From NCBI GenBank assembly GCA_004028505.1, contig MTKO01000034.1:1-64000 (forward strand): a stretch of DNA of 64,000 nt. Direction: 5' to 3'. The notes beneath the pieces were generated by a model, which had not been told where the DNA came from, did no database searches, and saw only the letters and a list, made by a program, of their open reading frames with translations. A program made the position numbers and the translations under genes. Each line of letters starts with the position of its first letter. The stretch's first letter is position 1. Source of the DNA: Candidatus Electrothrix aarhusensis. Its GTDB lineage: Bacteria; Desulfobacterota; Desulfobulbia; Desulfobulbales; Desulfobulbaceae. Shown one piece after another: positions 47,406 through 55,934 of this stretch.

Positions 47406-48386
47406 ATGAATTTTCTTGATGTATTTAACGGCGATGCCGACGGTATCTGTGCCCTTCATCAGTTGCGCCTACATGAGCCTCGTCCAGACGCCCGACTGCT
47501 CAGTGGGGTAAAACGAGATATCGCCCTGCTGGATCAGGTAACAGAGGTGAGCGATACCGCGCTCACGGTTCTTGACATATCTCTGGATAAGAACAGGGAA
47601 AGCTTGGATAAAATTTTGGCTGCTGACAGTGGCAATACGGTGTTCTATGCAGACCATCATTATGCCGGTGAGCTTCCGAATTCGGAACGCCTTACTGCCC
47701 ATATTGATCCGCAGCCTCTGATCTGCACCTCATTGATCATCAACCAGCTCCTTGAAGGAAAATATGCGCTGTGGGCGGTTGTCGGTGCCTTTGGCGATAA
47801 TCTTGATGAATCGGCTGAGCAGCTTGCCCGGCAATTGGGAGTTGATCAGGCAGCCCTCGCCTTGCTCAAGGAAACAGGGATTCTGCTCAACTATAACGGT
47901 TACGGTGCATCGTTAGAGGATCTCTTTTTTGATCCTGTAGAGCTCTTTGGCCAGGTGCAGCCTTATGCGCACCCGCGAGACTTTTATGCTAATGCAGCTG
48001 CATTGCGGACCCTGAAAGAGGGATACCAGAGTGATATGGAACAGGCAATGTCTTTCTCCCCTGTACACCAAGACAACTCTGGACGTGTCTATCAGCTCCC
48101 TGCAGAGGCTTGGTCACGGCGAGTTGCTGGCGTGTATTCCAATACCCTGGCCCGGCAAAAGCCTGAACTCGCCCATGCTTTGTTGACGGAGAATGTTGAT
48201 AAATCACTGCGCATCAGTGTCCGTGCTCCTCTGTCTCATCGCAACGGGGCTGATGTTCTTTGCCGACGCTTTCCCAGCGGCGGCGGTCGAGCGGCAGCCG
48301 CTGGAATCAACGCCCTGCCCTCGGAGCAGCTGGATGATTTCATCCGGGCCTTCAGCGAGCAGTTCCACCCCTCTGATTCTGTTTGA
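47406..48386 (+). CDS. DHH-family phosphoesterase-like protein
   Basis: The protein has 326 residues. The DHH fold has VFNGDADGICALHQL (D10, D12), VLDISLDKN, the D83-H84-H85 motif (FYADHHYAG) and a C-terminal nucleotide-loop GGGRAAAAGIN typical of DHHA1. Such proteins cleave phosphodiesters (nano-RNA, pApA, c-di-AMP). The gene is close behind lptD (20 nt) with GGGAG about 11 nt upstream of the ATG. The specific substrate is unknown. Confidence 0.82.
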   Translation: MNFLDVFNGDADGICALHQLRLHEPRPDARLLSGVKRDIALLDQVTEVSDTALTVLDISLDKNRESLDKILAADSGNTVFYADHHYAGELPNSERLTAHIDPQPLICTSLIINQLLEGKYALWAVVGAFGDNLDESAEQLARQLGVDQAALALLKETGILLNYNGYGASLEDLFFDPVELFGQVQPYAHPRDFYANAAALRTLKEGYQSDMEQAMSFSPVHQDNSGRVYQLPAEAWSRRVAGVYSNTLARQKPELAHALLTENVDKSLRISVRAPLSHRNGADVLCRRFPSGGGRAAAAGINALPSEQLDDFIRAFSEQFHPSDSV

Positions 48387-48432
48387 TCCAAGTTTTTCTT
48401 TCACCCTTTGTTTATTCTTTGTTCGTTTAATT

Positions 48433-49095
48433 ATGAAATTTTGTTGCGGTTACTCTGTTTACACCCTTTATTACTCCCTCTGTATCACCTGCCTCTTATT
48501 TTTTTTTGCAGCAACAGGGGAGGCAGAGCCAAAACCGACTCCGGCTGTTCCGGTCAAAGACGATCAAGTCATTAACCTGCAACAGCAAAAATATAAGCAA
48601 TTATTCCAAGAATTGGAGCAGGAGCATAAATTCCAGCCTGCTGAGCTTGATGCGGTTAGCTTTGACGGTAATGATCACTGTGACCTCTGGAATTCTGTAC
48701 CTGATGCCTTGGCCTCCATTGCAAATTATATGAAACTACACGGATGGGTGCAGGGCACGCCGGTCTATGTGGAGCTGGGAAATACGCTGAAGGATAAGCA
48801 GCTGATTGCCGCAAAGGAAGAGGGCAGGAAAGGGCGCGTTCCTTGGGATCTTGTCCGGGCAGTGCAAAAAACAGTGCAGAAAAAGGATATTCCTCCTTCA
48901 CCGGGCGGGCTGCCGCTTTCCATCATCAGTCTGGAGCTTGACCCGAAAAAATTCGATCATGCCTATCGTTATGTTGCTGGTTATCCCAATTTCCACACCA
49001 TTACAGAATATAACCATTCACTCTTCTATGGAATGGCTGTCAGTGAATTGGCAGAGCAGCTGAAGGAAAAACAGGCCCTTTTTTCAATTTTTTGA
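48433..49095 (+). CDS. MltB-like protein lacking the catalytic core (SLT_2 remnant)
   Basis: The product has 220 residues from ATG 48433. A signal peptide (LCITCLLFFFAATGEA) leads to an N-terminal helix like that of MltB (YKQLFQELEQEHKFQPAELD) and then directly to the MltB C-terminal subdomain (DLWNSVPDALASIANYMKLH, GWVQGTP, ITEYNHSLFYGMAVSELAEQ). The roughly 120-residue middle containing the catalytic Glu of lytic transglycosylases is missing. It is probably not a muramidase; it could bind peptidoglycan or be a decaying gene. The frame is clean with no internal stop. Confidence 0.7.
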   Translation: MKFCCGYSVYTLYYSLCITCLLFFFAATGEAEPKPTPAVPVKDDQVINLQQQKYKQLFQELEQEHKFQPAELDAVSFDGNDHCDLWNSVPDALASIANYMKLHGWVQGTPVYVELGNTLKDKQLIAAKEEGRKGRVPWDLVRAVQKTVQKKDIPPSPGGLPLSIISLELDPKKFDHAYRYVAGYPNFHTITEYNHSLFYGMAVSELAEQLKEKQALFSIF

Positions 49096-49155
49096 GAAAT
49101 TTTTCATAATATAATCAAGTATTTTATATCTCTAACTCATCTCTCATTTCTAGCT

Positions 49156-49908
49156 ATGGAACAATCGCGATCCAATCGATTTTATGCCCTTCCCAGCATG
49201 CTGACCTGTACCAGTCTGTTCAGCGGCTTTTATTCCATAGTCGCCTCAATTAATGGAGATTTTTTTCCTGCTGCCGTGGCAATTCTGGTGGCCGGAATCT
49301 TTGACGGGCTGGACGGACGAGTTGCCCGTTTAACAGACTCCACTTCGCGCTTCGGTATGCAGCTGGATTCGCTTTGTGATCTGGTTTCCTTTGGTGTTGC
49401 TCCTGCGTTACTGGCCTATCTCTGGGGCTTGATCCCCTATGGACGATACGGCTGGTTGGCGGCGTTTCTGTACGTGGCCACCACTGCTCTGCGTTTGGCT
49501 CGATTTAACTCTATGGCTGAGGAACCGGAGGACGAAAATAATGAAAATCATGATTTTGTCGGCCTGCCTTGTCCGGCTGCTGCCGGGGCCATTGCAACCA
49601 TGGTGATGTTTTTTCGGTATTTAGGAACAACCGATCCTGTTAAACATTTTTCCATTCTTTTATTGGTCTACCTGCTCTCCTATCTGATGATTTCAACCCA
49701 TCGCTACCTGAGCTTTAAGAAAGTCAGGGTTCCCCGGGAAAAGCGTTTTCAGGCTGTTGTCGGTATGGTTCTTATCCTGATCCTTTTGGCGACAGAGCCC
49801 CCTGTTACCTTGTTCGCTACGACATTATTATACGCTCTATCTGGTTTAGCCTTAGAGTTGTACACTTTTTTGCGAAAAAGAAAGGAAGCAAAAGAGTCGG
49901 AAAAATGA
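49156..49908 (+). CDS. pssA: CDP-diacylglycerol-serine O-phosphatidyltransferase
   Basis: The protein has 250 residues. It makes phosphatidylserine, the precursor of phosphatidylethanolamine, in the inner membrane. The CDP-alcohol phosphatidyltransferase motif is complete (DGLDGRVARLTDSTSRFGMQ, then LDSLCDLVSFG), with about seven or eight hydrophobic helices and a charged loop (AEEPEDENNENHDFVGLPCP). It is followed by rsmD after 32 nt. Confidence 0.92.
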   Translation: MEQSRSNRFYALPSMLTCTSLFSGFYSIVASINGDFFPAAVAILVAGIFDGLDGRVARLTDSTSRFGMQLDSLCDLVSFGVAPALLAYLWGLIPYGRYGWLAAFLYVATTALRLARFNSMAEEPEDENNENHDFVGLPCPAAAGAIATMVMFFRYLGTTDPVKHFSILLLVYLLSYLMISTHRYLSFKKVRVPREKRFQAVVGMVLILILLATEPPVTLFATTLLYALSGLALELYTFLRKRKEAKESEK

Positions 49909-49940
49909 GTAGAGTCACAGCCCTCTCTTTCTAAAATATC

Positions 49941-50522
49941 ATGCGGATTACCGGTGGTTCAGCCAAAGGGCGTCATTTGATCGGGCCCAAAGCAGGATGG
50001 CATTTTATACGCCCGACCGGAGATAGGGTACGCGAGGCCCTGTTTAATATTCTTGGTGACGAAGTTGCAGGCAGCACGATTCTTGATCTCTATGCGGGTA
50101 CCGGGGCATTAGGCCTTGAGGCCCTAAGTCGGGGAGCAGAGATAGCCGTCTTTGTTGATCAGTCCCGCCAAGCCCTTGAGCTTATCCACGGCAATCTGAC
50201 CAACTGTTTCCCCGCAGCAAAGGCCTCGCTGCAGCAGTTCAATCTCTCACGGGAAGACAGCATAGATCGGCTGAAAAAAAAAATGCCTGCCCAATTGCTT
50301 TTTGATATTATTTTTCTTGATCCGCCCTATGAAAAAAAACTGGCGGAAAAGACGCTGGCAATGGTAGAAAGAGGGGCCTTGCTGAAAGAGAATGGATTGG
50401 TTATCGCAGAAGAGCGGGCAAGCGAGCAACTTGCTGAACAATACGGGGCACTGAGCCTGGCGAGCCACCGGAGTTACGGAGAAACCGGTATCTGGTTCTA
50501 TCGCAACATTGTTAGCTCCTGA
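49941..50522 (+). CDS. rsmD: 16S rRNA (guanine-966 N2)-methyltransferase
   Basis: The protein has 193 residues of full family length. It methylates G966 of 16S rRNA in the 30S particle. Motifs: MRITGGSAKGRHLIGPK, RPTGDRVREALFNIL, ILDLYAGTGALGLEALSRGA (SAM site) and IIFLDPPYEKK (catalytic DPPY). coaD follows, the same rsmD-coaD order as in many bacteria. Confidence 0.93.
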   Translation: MRITGGSAKGRHLIGPKAGWHFIRPTGDRVREALFNILGDEVAGSTILDLYAGTGALGLEALSRGAEIAVFVDQSRQALELIHGNLTNCFPAAKASLQQFNLSREDSIDRLKKKMPAQLLFDIIFLDPPYEKKLAEKTLAMVERGALLKENGLVIAEERASEQLAEQYGALSLASHRSYGETGIWFYRNIVSS

Positions 50523-50625
50523 CTTGTCAGCCCCTGATTTATCAGATCCTGACCACGGCTCACATCCTGCTCTTTACGAACGACCAATTCACTCGTTCCA
50601 GATCTAACCGTACAAACTACCTGTT

Positions 50626-51153
50626 ATGCCTCATCACATTGTTACTGACACGGATTCTCAACCGGCTCGTCCTTCGGGTATTGCTGTATACCCTGGTACC
50701 TTTGATCCCATTACCAACGGCCATGTAGATATCATCAAACGATCATTACGCATGTTTGATCAGGTGATCGTGGCCCTAGCCATCAATACGGCCAAAGCCC
50801 CCCTGTTTACCCTGGAAGAACGGGTTGCGTTGGTCGAACAATGCTTTACTGCGAACAGCAATGTGACCGTTGATACCACCGGCGGGCTGATCGTTGATTA
50901 TGCTGTTCGGCAAAAGGCCTGTGCCATTGTACGCGGCCTGCGGGCGGTTTCTGATTTTGATTATGAGTTCCAGCTGGCCCTGATGAACAGGAAGTTGGAG
51001 CGCAGGGTCCAGACCGTTTTCCTCATGACCGGTTTTCGCTGGATATATATCAGCTCCTCCATTATCAAGGATGCAGCCCGCCACGGCGGGGACATCAGCG
51101 GGATGGTCCCTGCCCATGTGCTGGCCGCTCTGAAAGAGAAATTTAATAACTGA
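50626..51153 (+). CDS. coaD: Pantetheine-phosphate adenylyltransferase
   Basis: This is the penultimate step of coenzyme A synthesis (phosphopantetheine plus ATP). YPGTFDPITNGHVDIIKRSL contains the T/HxGH nucleotidyl-transfer motif. VRGLRAVSDFDYEFQLALMN and the ISSSIIKDAARHGGDIS motif complete it. The N-terminus is about 15 residues longer than usual (MPHHIVTDTDSQPARPSG), so GIAVYPG might be closer to the natural start. Confidence 0.93.
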   Translation: MPHHIVTDTDSQPARPSGIAVYPGTFDPITNGHVDIIKRSLRMFDQVIVALAINTAKAPLFTLEERVALVEQCFTANSNVTVDTTGGLIVDYAVRQKACAIVRGLRAVSDFDYEFQLALMNRKLERRVQTVFLMTGFRWIYISSSIIKDAARHGGDISGMVPAHVLAALKEKFNN

Positions 51154-51185
51154 TTTAATAACCGATCAGCGGTGCTGAAGTTTTT

Positions 51186-51623
51186 ATGGCGGAAGAAAAA
51201 CTCGATACAGCGGATGAACGCCGCAGTTTTTTGCGCAATATGATCAGCTGGACAGGGGCCTTTATCGGAGCCAGTTTGCTCTATCCCCTGTTTCGTTTTG
51301 CCGGTTTTGCTGTCAAGCCCAAACCGAGGCATATCAAGGTGGCGGCTCCCTTGCCTGTCAGCGGTTTTCACGCGGAGCGGGATTTCATTCTCTTTGCCCG
51401 GGACGAACAGGCTTGGGCTGTCTCCAGAACCTGTACTCATCTCGGCTGCCGGGTCAATTTCCTGGAAGATCAGCAGCTCATTGAATGTCCCTGTCATCAG
51501 AGTCGGTTTACGGAGCAAGGAAAACGTCTGAGAGGGCCAGCTGAACGCGATTTGCCTGCTTTTGCAGTGGCAGTACAAAAGGACGCGGACGGGGCAATAA
51601 CCGAGTATGTGGTGACGATTTAA
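51186..51623 (+). CDS. Rieske [2Fe-2S] protein
   Basis: The protein has 145 residues. A Tat-like N-terminus (RRSFLRNMISW) and one TM helix (about 20-38) anchor a Rieske domain with CTHLGC and CPCHQSRF, so both Cys and both His ligands are present. Its stop overlaps the cytochrome b gene by 1 nt (TAATG). Together they form the core of a bc-type quinol oxidising complex. The mature domain is short, as in simple ancestral complexes. Confidence 0.9.
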   Translation: MAEEKLDTADERRSFLRNMISWTGAFIGASLLYPLFRFAGFAVKPKPRHIKVAAPLPVSGFHAERDFILFARDEQAWAVSRTCTHLGCRVNFLEDQQLIECPCHQSRFTEQGKRLRGPAERDLPAFAVAVQKDADGAITEYVVTI

Positions 51624-52519
51624 TGGTCGTACCGAGTCGACAGGATAAGGCGAAGATGAGAGTGGCGGAACGGCTACACCACATCCTGTTCTCGATCCGC
51701 TGGGGAGGCCATGCCCTGATCAGTCTGTATATCTCAGTTCTGTCCGGCCTGATTGTCGGGCTTCAGTATAATGCAACGGAGCCCTTTTATTCCACTGCAA
51801 CCATAGAGCTGATCGTTCCCTTTGGCTCCTTTTGGCGTTCTTTGCATTACTGCTCCAGCCAGGCCTTTATGCTCCTCCTGCTGGTTCATCTGGCTTTCAT
51901 CCTTTGGCAGAATGCCTCTTCTCCTGCGTACAACTTCACCCGAGGTACATGGCTACGGCTCAGCGCTTCTGTGCCGGTCGCGCTTTTTCTCCTCTTTACC
52001 GGCTATATCCTCCGGGGTGACGCCACAGGAGAGGCAGCCGGGGCCATTGCCGAGAATATCCTTCTTGCTGTACCGCTCCTGGGGTCTCTTCTCAATAAAC
52101 TCCTGTTTGACGGCTCCGTAGCCGGGGTGCAAAAGGTTTATCTCAATCACCTGATCGGGCTGATGGTTGTGGGCGGCTTCTGTGTCTGGCCCCACCTGCG
52201 CCGCTATACAGCGTCCTGGCGTAATCATCTTCCCCTGGCATTACTTCTCCTCCTTATCTCGCCTGTTCTGAAAACCCCGCTGGAGCGCGACCATTTCGGC
52301 CTGCTGCATATTAATGGGCCGTGGTTTTTTCTCGGGCTTCAGGAACTGCTGCGCTATATCTCGGTGTTCTGGGCTGGAATCTTTGTCCCGGCGACCTTTG
52401 TCGGTGCCTTGCTGCTCCTACCGTCTGAAGGGGCTGCTCGTCGAAGAACCTTGTGGTTTATGGGCGCTTGGTTAGCTCTTTATATCGTGTTGAGTGTCAT
52501 TGGCTTCCACCGGGGATAA
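51623..52519 (+). CDS. Cytochrome b (b6-like) subunit of a Rieske/cytochrome b complex
   Basis: The protein has 298 residues. Helices carry the two heme-ligand pairs: H-x13-H (SLHYCSSQAFMLLLLVHLAF) and H-x14-H (LNHLIGLMVVGGFCVWPHLR). About four helices follow, giving seven to eight TM in all, so the N-terminal b6 part is fused to a shortened subunit-IV-like part. It oxidises quinol with the Rieske protein. No cytochrome c1 or other acceptor gene lies next to it in this window. Confidence 0.87.
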   Translation: MVVPSRQDKAKMRVAERLHHILFSIRWGGHALISLYISVLSGLIVGLQYNATEPFYSTATIELIVPFGSFWRSLHYCSSQAFMLLLLVHLAFILWQNASSPAYNFTRGTWLRLSASVPVALFLLFTGYILRGDATGEAAGAIAENILLAVPLLGSLLNKLLFDGSVAGVQKVYLNHLIGLMVVGGFCVWPHLRRYTASWRNHLPLALLLLLISPVLKTPLERDHFGLLHINGPWFFLGLQELLRYISVFWAGIFVPATFVGALLLLPSEGAARRRTLWFMGAWLALYIVLSVIGFHRG

Positions 52520-52712
52520 GACATGGGTGAAAGATGCGGCTGTCTAGGCCTTCCATGTTATGACGTGGTATCAGTAAATTTCGGATTTTTTTTCGTGGTT
52601 GCAGTGATAATATTTTGTTATTATGGGGAGAGAAAAGAACCTGATGGAGTCAGGTTAAGCGGTTTTCAGCGAGGAGTTCCGGGTAATCAATAGTTGGCTT
52701 TGGAGAGTGTTC

Positions 52713-53210
52713 ATGTTTGTCGAGGATATATATAATTGGACGTCTCATTATGCTGCCCTAAATAATGCTCACTCAAAATTTGAGTTTAGTAGCATCTGGC
52801 ATTTTGATGAGGCGAAAAAAACGTATCCTCCATTCAGAGGATTTCCAGGTGTTTATATTTATGCAAAAGGAAAATCAAAAAGCTCTTTCGATACTTGTAA
52901 TTTAGAAGTGCTATATATTGGAATGAGTAAAGTGGATCTTTGTGGTCGAATTTGGAGCCATGTAGGTACAATTTATGACCCTGATACTGGCCAAGAATGG
53001 TCACCTAAATTTAAGAAACACCAATGGAGTGAATGTGCGGCAATAAGTAATGAACTTAAAGAGATTATTGCAGAAGGGGATCTTTCAGTTTATTGCATAA
53101 AAACAGCAATTGATTCTCTTGAAAATCTTCCTAGAGCTCTTGAAGCTTCGTTAATCAGCTCTTATTACTTGGTCAACAGAAAACTTCCTCCGTTAAATCA
53201 GCAGTTTTAG
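52713..53210 (+). CDS. GIY-YIG nuclease-domain protein (AT-rich)
   Basis: The product has 165 residues from ATG 52713 with GGAG about 7 nt upstream; a GTG two codons before is possible. The GIY-YIG fold is visible as GVYIYAKG..., VLYIGMSKVDLCGRIWSHV (Arg), then EASLISSYY (Glu) and LPPLNQQF (Asn). It should bind a divalent metal and nick DNA. Composition is markedly AT-rich compared with the upstream cytochrome genes, so it was probably acquired. No restriction or homing partner is adjacent. Confidence 0.75.
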   Translation: MFVEDIYNWTSHYAALNNAHSKFEFSSIWHFDEAKKTYPPFRGFPGVYIYAKGKSKSSFDTCNLEVLYIGMSKVDLCGRIWSHVGTIYDPDTGQEWSPKFKKHQWSECAAISNELKEIIAEGDLSVYCIKTAIDSLENLPRALEASLISSYYLVNRKLPPLNQQF

Positions 53211-53286
53211 CCTAGCAGGCAACTTGCAACGGCTGAATTTTCGCTACGTTTCAATTGCCCGCTGATTTGGACGTTAGGTGTAGGAA

Positions 53287-53511
53287 ATGAAGAAAACGAA
53301 CAGATTGCTTGGTCTGGAGAAAATGAAGTTTTTCAATATATTATTACTGACAACCTTACTCTCGCTTCTCAGCGCCTGCCTCCTCACAAAGCTTGTCACC
53401 GTTCCAATGCGTATGAGTGGAGCCGCAATCTCAGTTCTTCCTGTTGTGGGGAATACAGCGCATGATGCAATTGACGAAGCAGCAGAGGTCGTCGATAACG
53501 TGCCGTTATAG
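53287..53511 (+). CDS. Small lipoprotein
   Basis: The product has 74 residues (or 62 from ATG 53323). The hydrophobic signal ends in a lipobox (LLSAC), followed by a short conserved-looking mature part (LVTVPMRMSGAAISVLPVVG) and an acidic tail (AIDEAAEVVDNVPL). Similar tiny lipoproteins are common in related bacteria. It is probably anchored in the outer or inner membrane. Function is unknown. Confidence 0.65.
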   Translation: MKKTNRLLGLEKMKFFNILLLTTLLSLLSACLLTKLVTVPMRMSGAAISVLPVVGNTAHDAIDEAAEVVDNVPL

Positions 53512-53534
53512 AATCTTCATTCTTAACGCAACAT

Positions 53535-53963
53535 CTAAAGATTCGGAAAGAGGTGGGCATCCTCTTTTCGTGCGTGAAGCAGTACCATTTCGAGAACTTC
53601 CCTGCTTGACCGCATTATTTCCTCAATTTCCTTTTCTATTGGATGAGCTCCGTACGAAGCAACTTTTTCCATAAATTGGGCAAGTTTTTTTAATATTGTC
53701 ACATGCTCATTTTGTAGCATTTGAACCATTCTTTTTTCTTTTTCATTACCGTACTTGAGTATCAGAGGGAAAACTTCCTCTTCTTCAAACCTGAAATGGT
53801 TGATAATGTATTCTTCTGAGAATTTCCGCAGCCTCTTGAGATAATTTTCTATTTCATCAGCATCTATTCCTTCAACGAATTTTTCAAAGAAGGTCATTTC
53901 CTCGGAAATCATACCGTGATCAAGGTATGCCTTGGTCAACTTGTCCATTTTCATGTTTTCCAT
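53535..53963 (-). CDS. Hemerythrin-like (HHE) di-iron protein
   Basis: The protein has 142 residues and is a four-helix bundle with spaced ligands: YLDHGMI, HFRFEEEEVFP, NEHVTI and HARKEDAHLFP. It likely binds O2 or NO or stores iron in the cytosol, useful to an anaerobe that meets oxygen. A strong AGGAAGAGGA region precedes the ATG. It stands alone on the minus strand. Confidence 0.85.
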   Translation of the reverse strand: MENMKMDKLTKAYLDHGMISEEMTFFEKFVEGIDADEIENYLKRLRKFSEEYIINHFRFEEEEVFPLILKYGNEKEKRMVQMLQNEHVTILKKLAQFMEKVASYGAHPIEKEIEEIMRSSREVLEMVLLHARKEDAHLFPNL

Positions 53964-54208
53964 AACATCCTCTTCCTGCTAAATTTTTCTTCATCTTGTT
54001 GACGGGATGATAACTGCACTGTATATGCTTTTCTCCAAACGTGATGTTCGAGATACAGAGTAGGGTAAAATCTTATTCTATCATCTGTGTATAATTTTTA
54101 ATAGCTCGTAGTGTCTCCAAAACGAAGAGAGAGGGTTGAGGATGCCGAGAAGCACGCTGCTTTTAAAAAGTAGGTGGAAAGTCTGTGTTATTGATAAAAG
54201 ATCATTTA

Positions 54209-55876
54209 TTACAGGCAGGAAGGAAGCATCGTAGCCCGATTAAACTTCATCACTCCAGCGGTCTGTTCCGGCAGCAGGGCGATAAGCCCGCCCACCACAT
54301 TGTCTTGGTTGGTCAGTCCAAGGAACTGCATGGCCTCCTGAGAAAGCTCAACAAAACTGGCCTGTTTGAGGAATTCGACTCGCGTTTGGTAGGTAAACAG
54401 ACCTTCCACATTTTGCGGCAAGGCAGCACGCAGGTGGTTTCGCAGTTCTTTCTGGGATGTTTCGGTGAGATATTCCGGCAGGGTACGGAATCCGCAGCGC
54501 AGCCAGTCGTAGCGCAACAGATCCAGCAGCAGATCCTGATCCTCTCGTGTTTGCACCAGATCCGTGAGAATACGGAGCATCAATTTATGGGTTCGTGACA
54601 ACTGAAAAAAATTATATTCTCGGCAAAGGCGCAGAAGCTCGGAAAAAAAGGCAAAGGGATCCTCGTTTTTCTCGACAAGATATTGCCAGAAAGAACGGAA
54701 GAAGCGGTTATTATAAAAGGACTCCGTGCATTCGCAAAGCTCGTATAGCTCGGTCAACTGCTCATGGTCTAGCCAGCGGGTGGCTAGTACCTCATAGGGT
54801 GGTTCGCTGCAAGAGATCAGGCCAAACTCTTCCGCCCGTCGAGAGATCTCTGTATCGGGTAGGACCTTAAGCAGGCCCAATTGGATATAATGGGGCGCAA
54901 GCCGGAACACCTGATTAAAGGAATCTTGAAAACTAGCCTCGGTTTCAAAGGGCAGACCGAGAATCAGGTCCACATGGAGGTGGATGGTGTCCAAATCAAG
55001 CAAGCGCTTGATATTGCGGCAGGTTGCTTCGATATCCATCTTGCGATTGACTGCTGCTAAGGTCTGTGGCTGGCAGCTCTGAATGCCAATTTCAAACTGA
55101 AATTGATCACAGGGGACAGTGGCGAGCAGCTCGAACATGGGTTCGGTAAAGCGGTCCGGGGCGATCTCAAAATGGAAACGAACCTGCTCTGTTTGGTTAA
55201 TGAGGAATTGCCAAATTGCCAGGGCCCGTTCTGGATGATCATTAAAGGTGCGGTCTACCTGCTTGATGATCATGGGCTTTGCCGCGATAAGGACGGTCAG
55301 CTCTTCTTTAACCAACTCAACAGGCTTATGGCGTACCCCATTGGAGCCAGAAGAGAGGCAGTAGGAGCAGGAAAAGGGGCAGCCGCGCGAGGACTCGTAA
55401 TAGAGCTGGCGATTTTTTAGGGCTCCAGTGAAATCCTCCTGCCGGTACGGAGAGGGGAAAGTTTGAGGTTTTTCAGCTCGGTACAGCGATTGTAAACAGC
55501 CTTTTTCTAGGTCGAGGTAAAATTCTTTTGGAGCGCCTTCAATCTCGCCGATAAAAAGAGTACATTGCACGGGCAGCTCTCCGAGAGCCAGGGCCTGCGG
55601 TCCACCGAGGATGATAGGCAGATTTGGTTGAAGCCGGGCCAGGTCGTTGATCAGGCGACGAATAAACCTGTGGTTCCAGATATAAACGGAAAAGAAGAGC
55701 ACTTTTGCCGATGCTCCAGAGATACGCAACAGGGTGGCATAATAGGGATCATTAATGGTGAACTGACTGAAGATAAGGGGCTGGTCGGGCAGCTGTTGCT
55801 CCAGAGCATTGCGGACGTAGAAGAGGGCGAGGCAGGAGTGGGAATAGCGGCAGTTAATGCTTATGAGATGAAACAT
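54209..55876 (-). CDS. B12-binding radical SAM protein with DUF4080-type C-terminus
   Basis: The protein has 555 residues. The N-terminal cobalamin-binding domain (SINCRYSHSCLALFYVRNAL, ILGGPQALALG), the radical SAM core (SSRGCPFSCSYCLSSGS, so CxxxCxxC), and a long C-terminal DUF4080-like domain (LATRWLDHEQL, the RTHKLML region) are present. Substrate is unknown; families of this type act in methyl or sulfur transfer. The gene is followed by about 245 nt with no gene. Confidence 0.83.
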   Translation of the reverse strand: MFHLISINCRYSHSCLALFYVRNALEQQLPDQPLIFSQFTINDPYYATLLRISGASAKVLFFSVYIWNHRFIRRLINDLARLQPNLPIILGGPQALALGELPVQCTLFIGEIEGAPKEFYLDLEKGCLQSLYRAEKPQTFPSPYRQEDFTGALKNRQLYYESSRGCPFSCSYCLSSGSNGVRHKPVELVKEELTVLIAAKPMIIKQVDRTFNDHPERALAIWQFLINQTEQVRFHFEIAPDRFTEPMFELLATVPCDQFQFEIGIQSCQPQTLAAVNRKMDIEATCRNIKRLLDLDTIHLHVDLILGLPFETEASFQDSFNQVFRLAPHYIQLGLLKVLPDTEISRRAEEFGLISCSEPPYEVLATRWLDHEQLTELYELCECTESFYNNRFFRSFWQYLVEKNEDPFAFFSELLRLCREYNFFQLSRTHKLMLRILTDLVQTREDQDLLLDLLRYDWLRCGFRTLPEYLTETSQKELRNHLRAALPQNVEGLFTYQTRVEFLKQASFVELSQEAMQFLGLTNQDNVVGGLIALLPEQTAGVMKFNRATMLPSCL

Positions 55877-55934
55877 GGTGTTTATTATGTGCTCCCTATC
55901 TGGTTTTAAGTCGTAAATTGTCCTTTTCTTCTCA

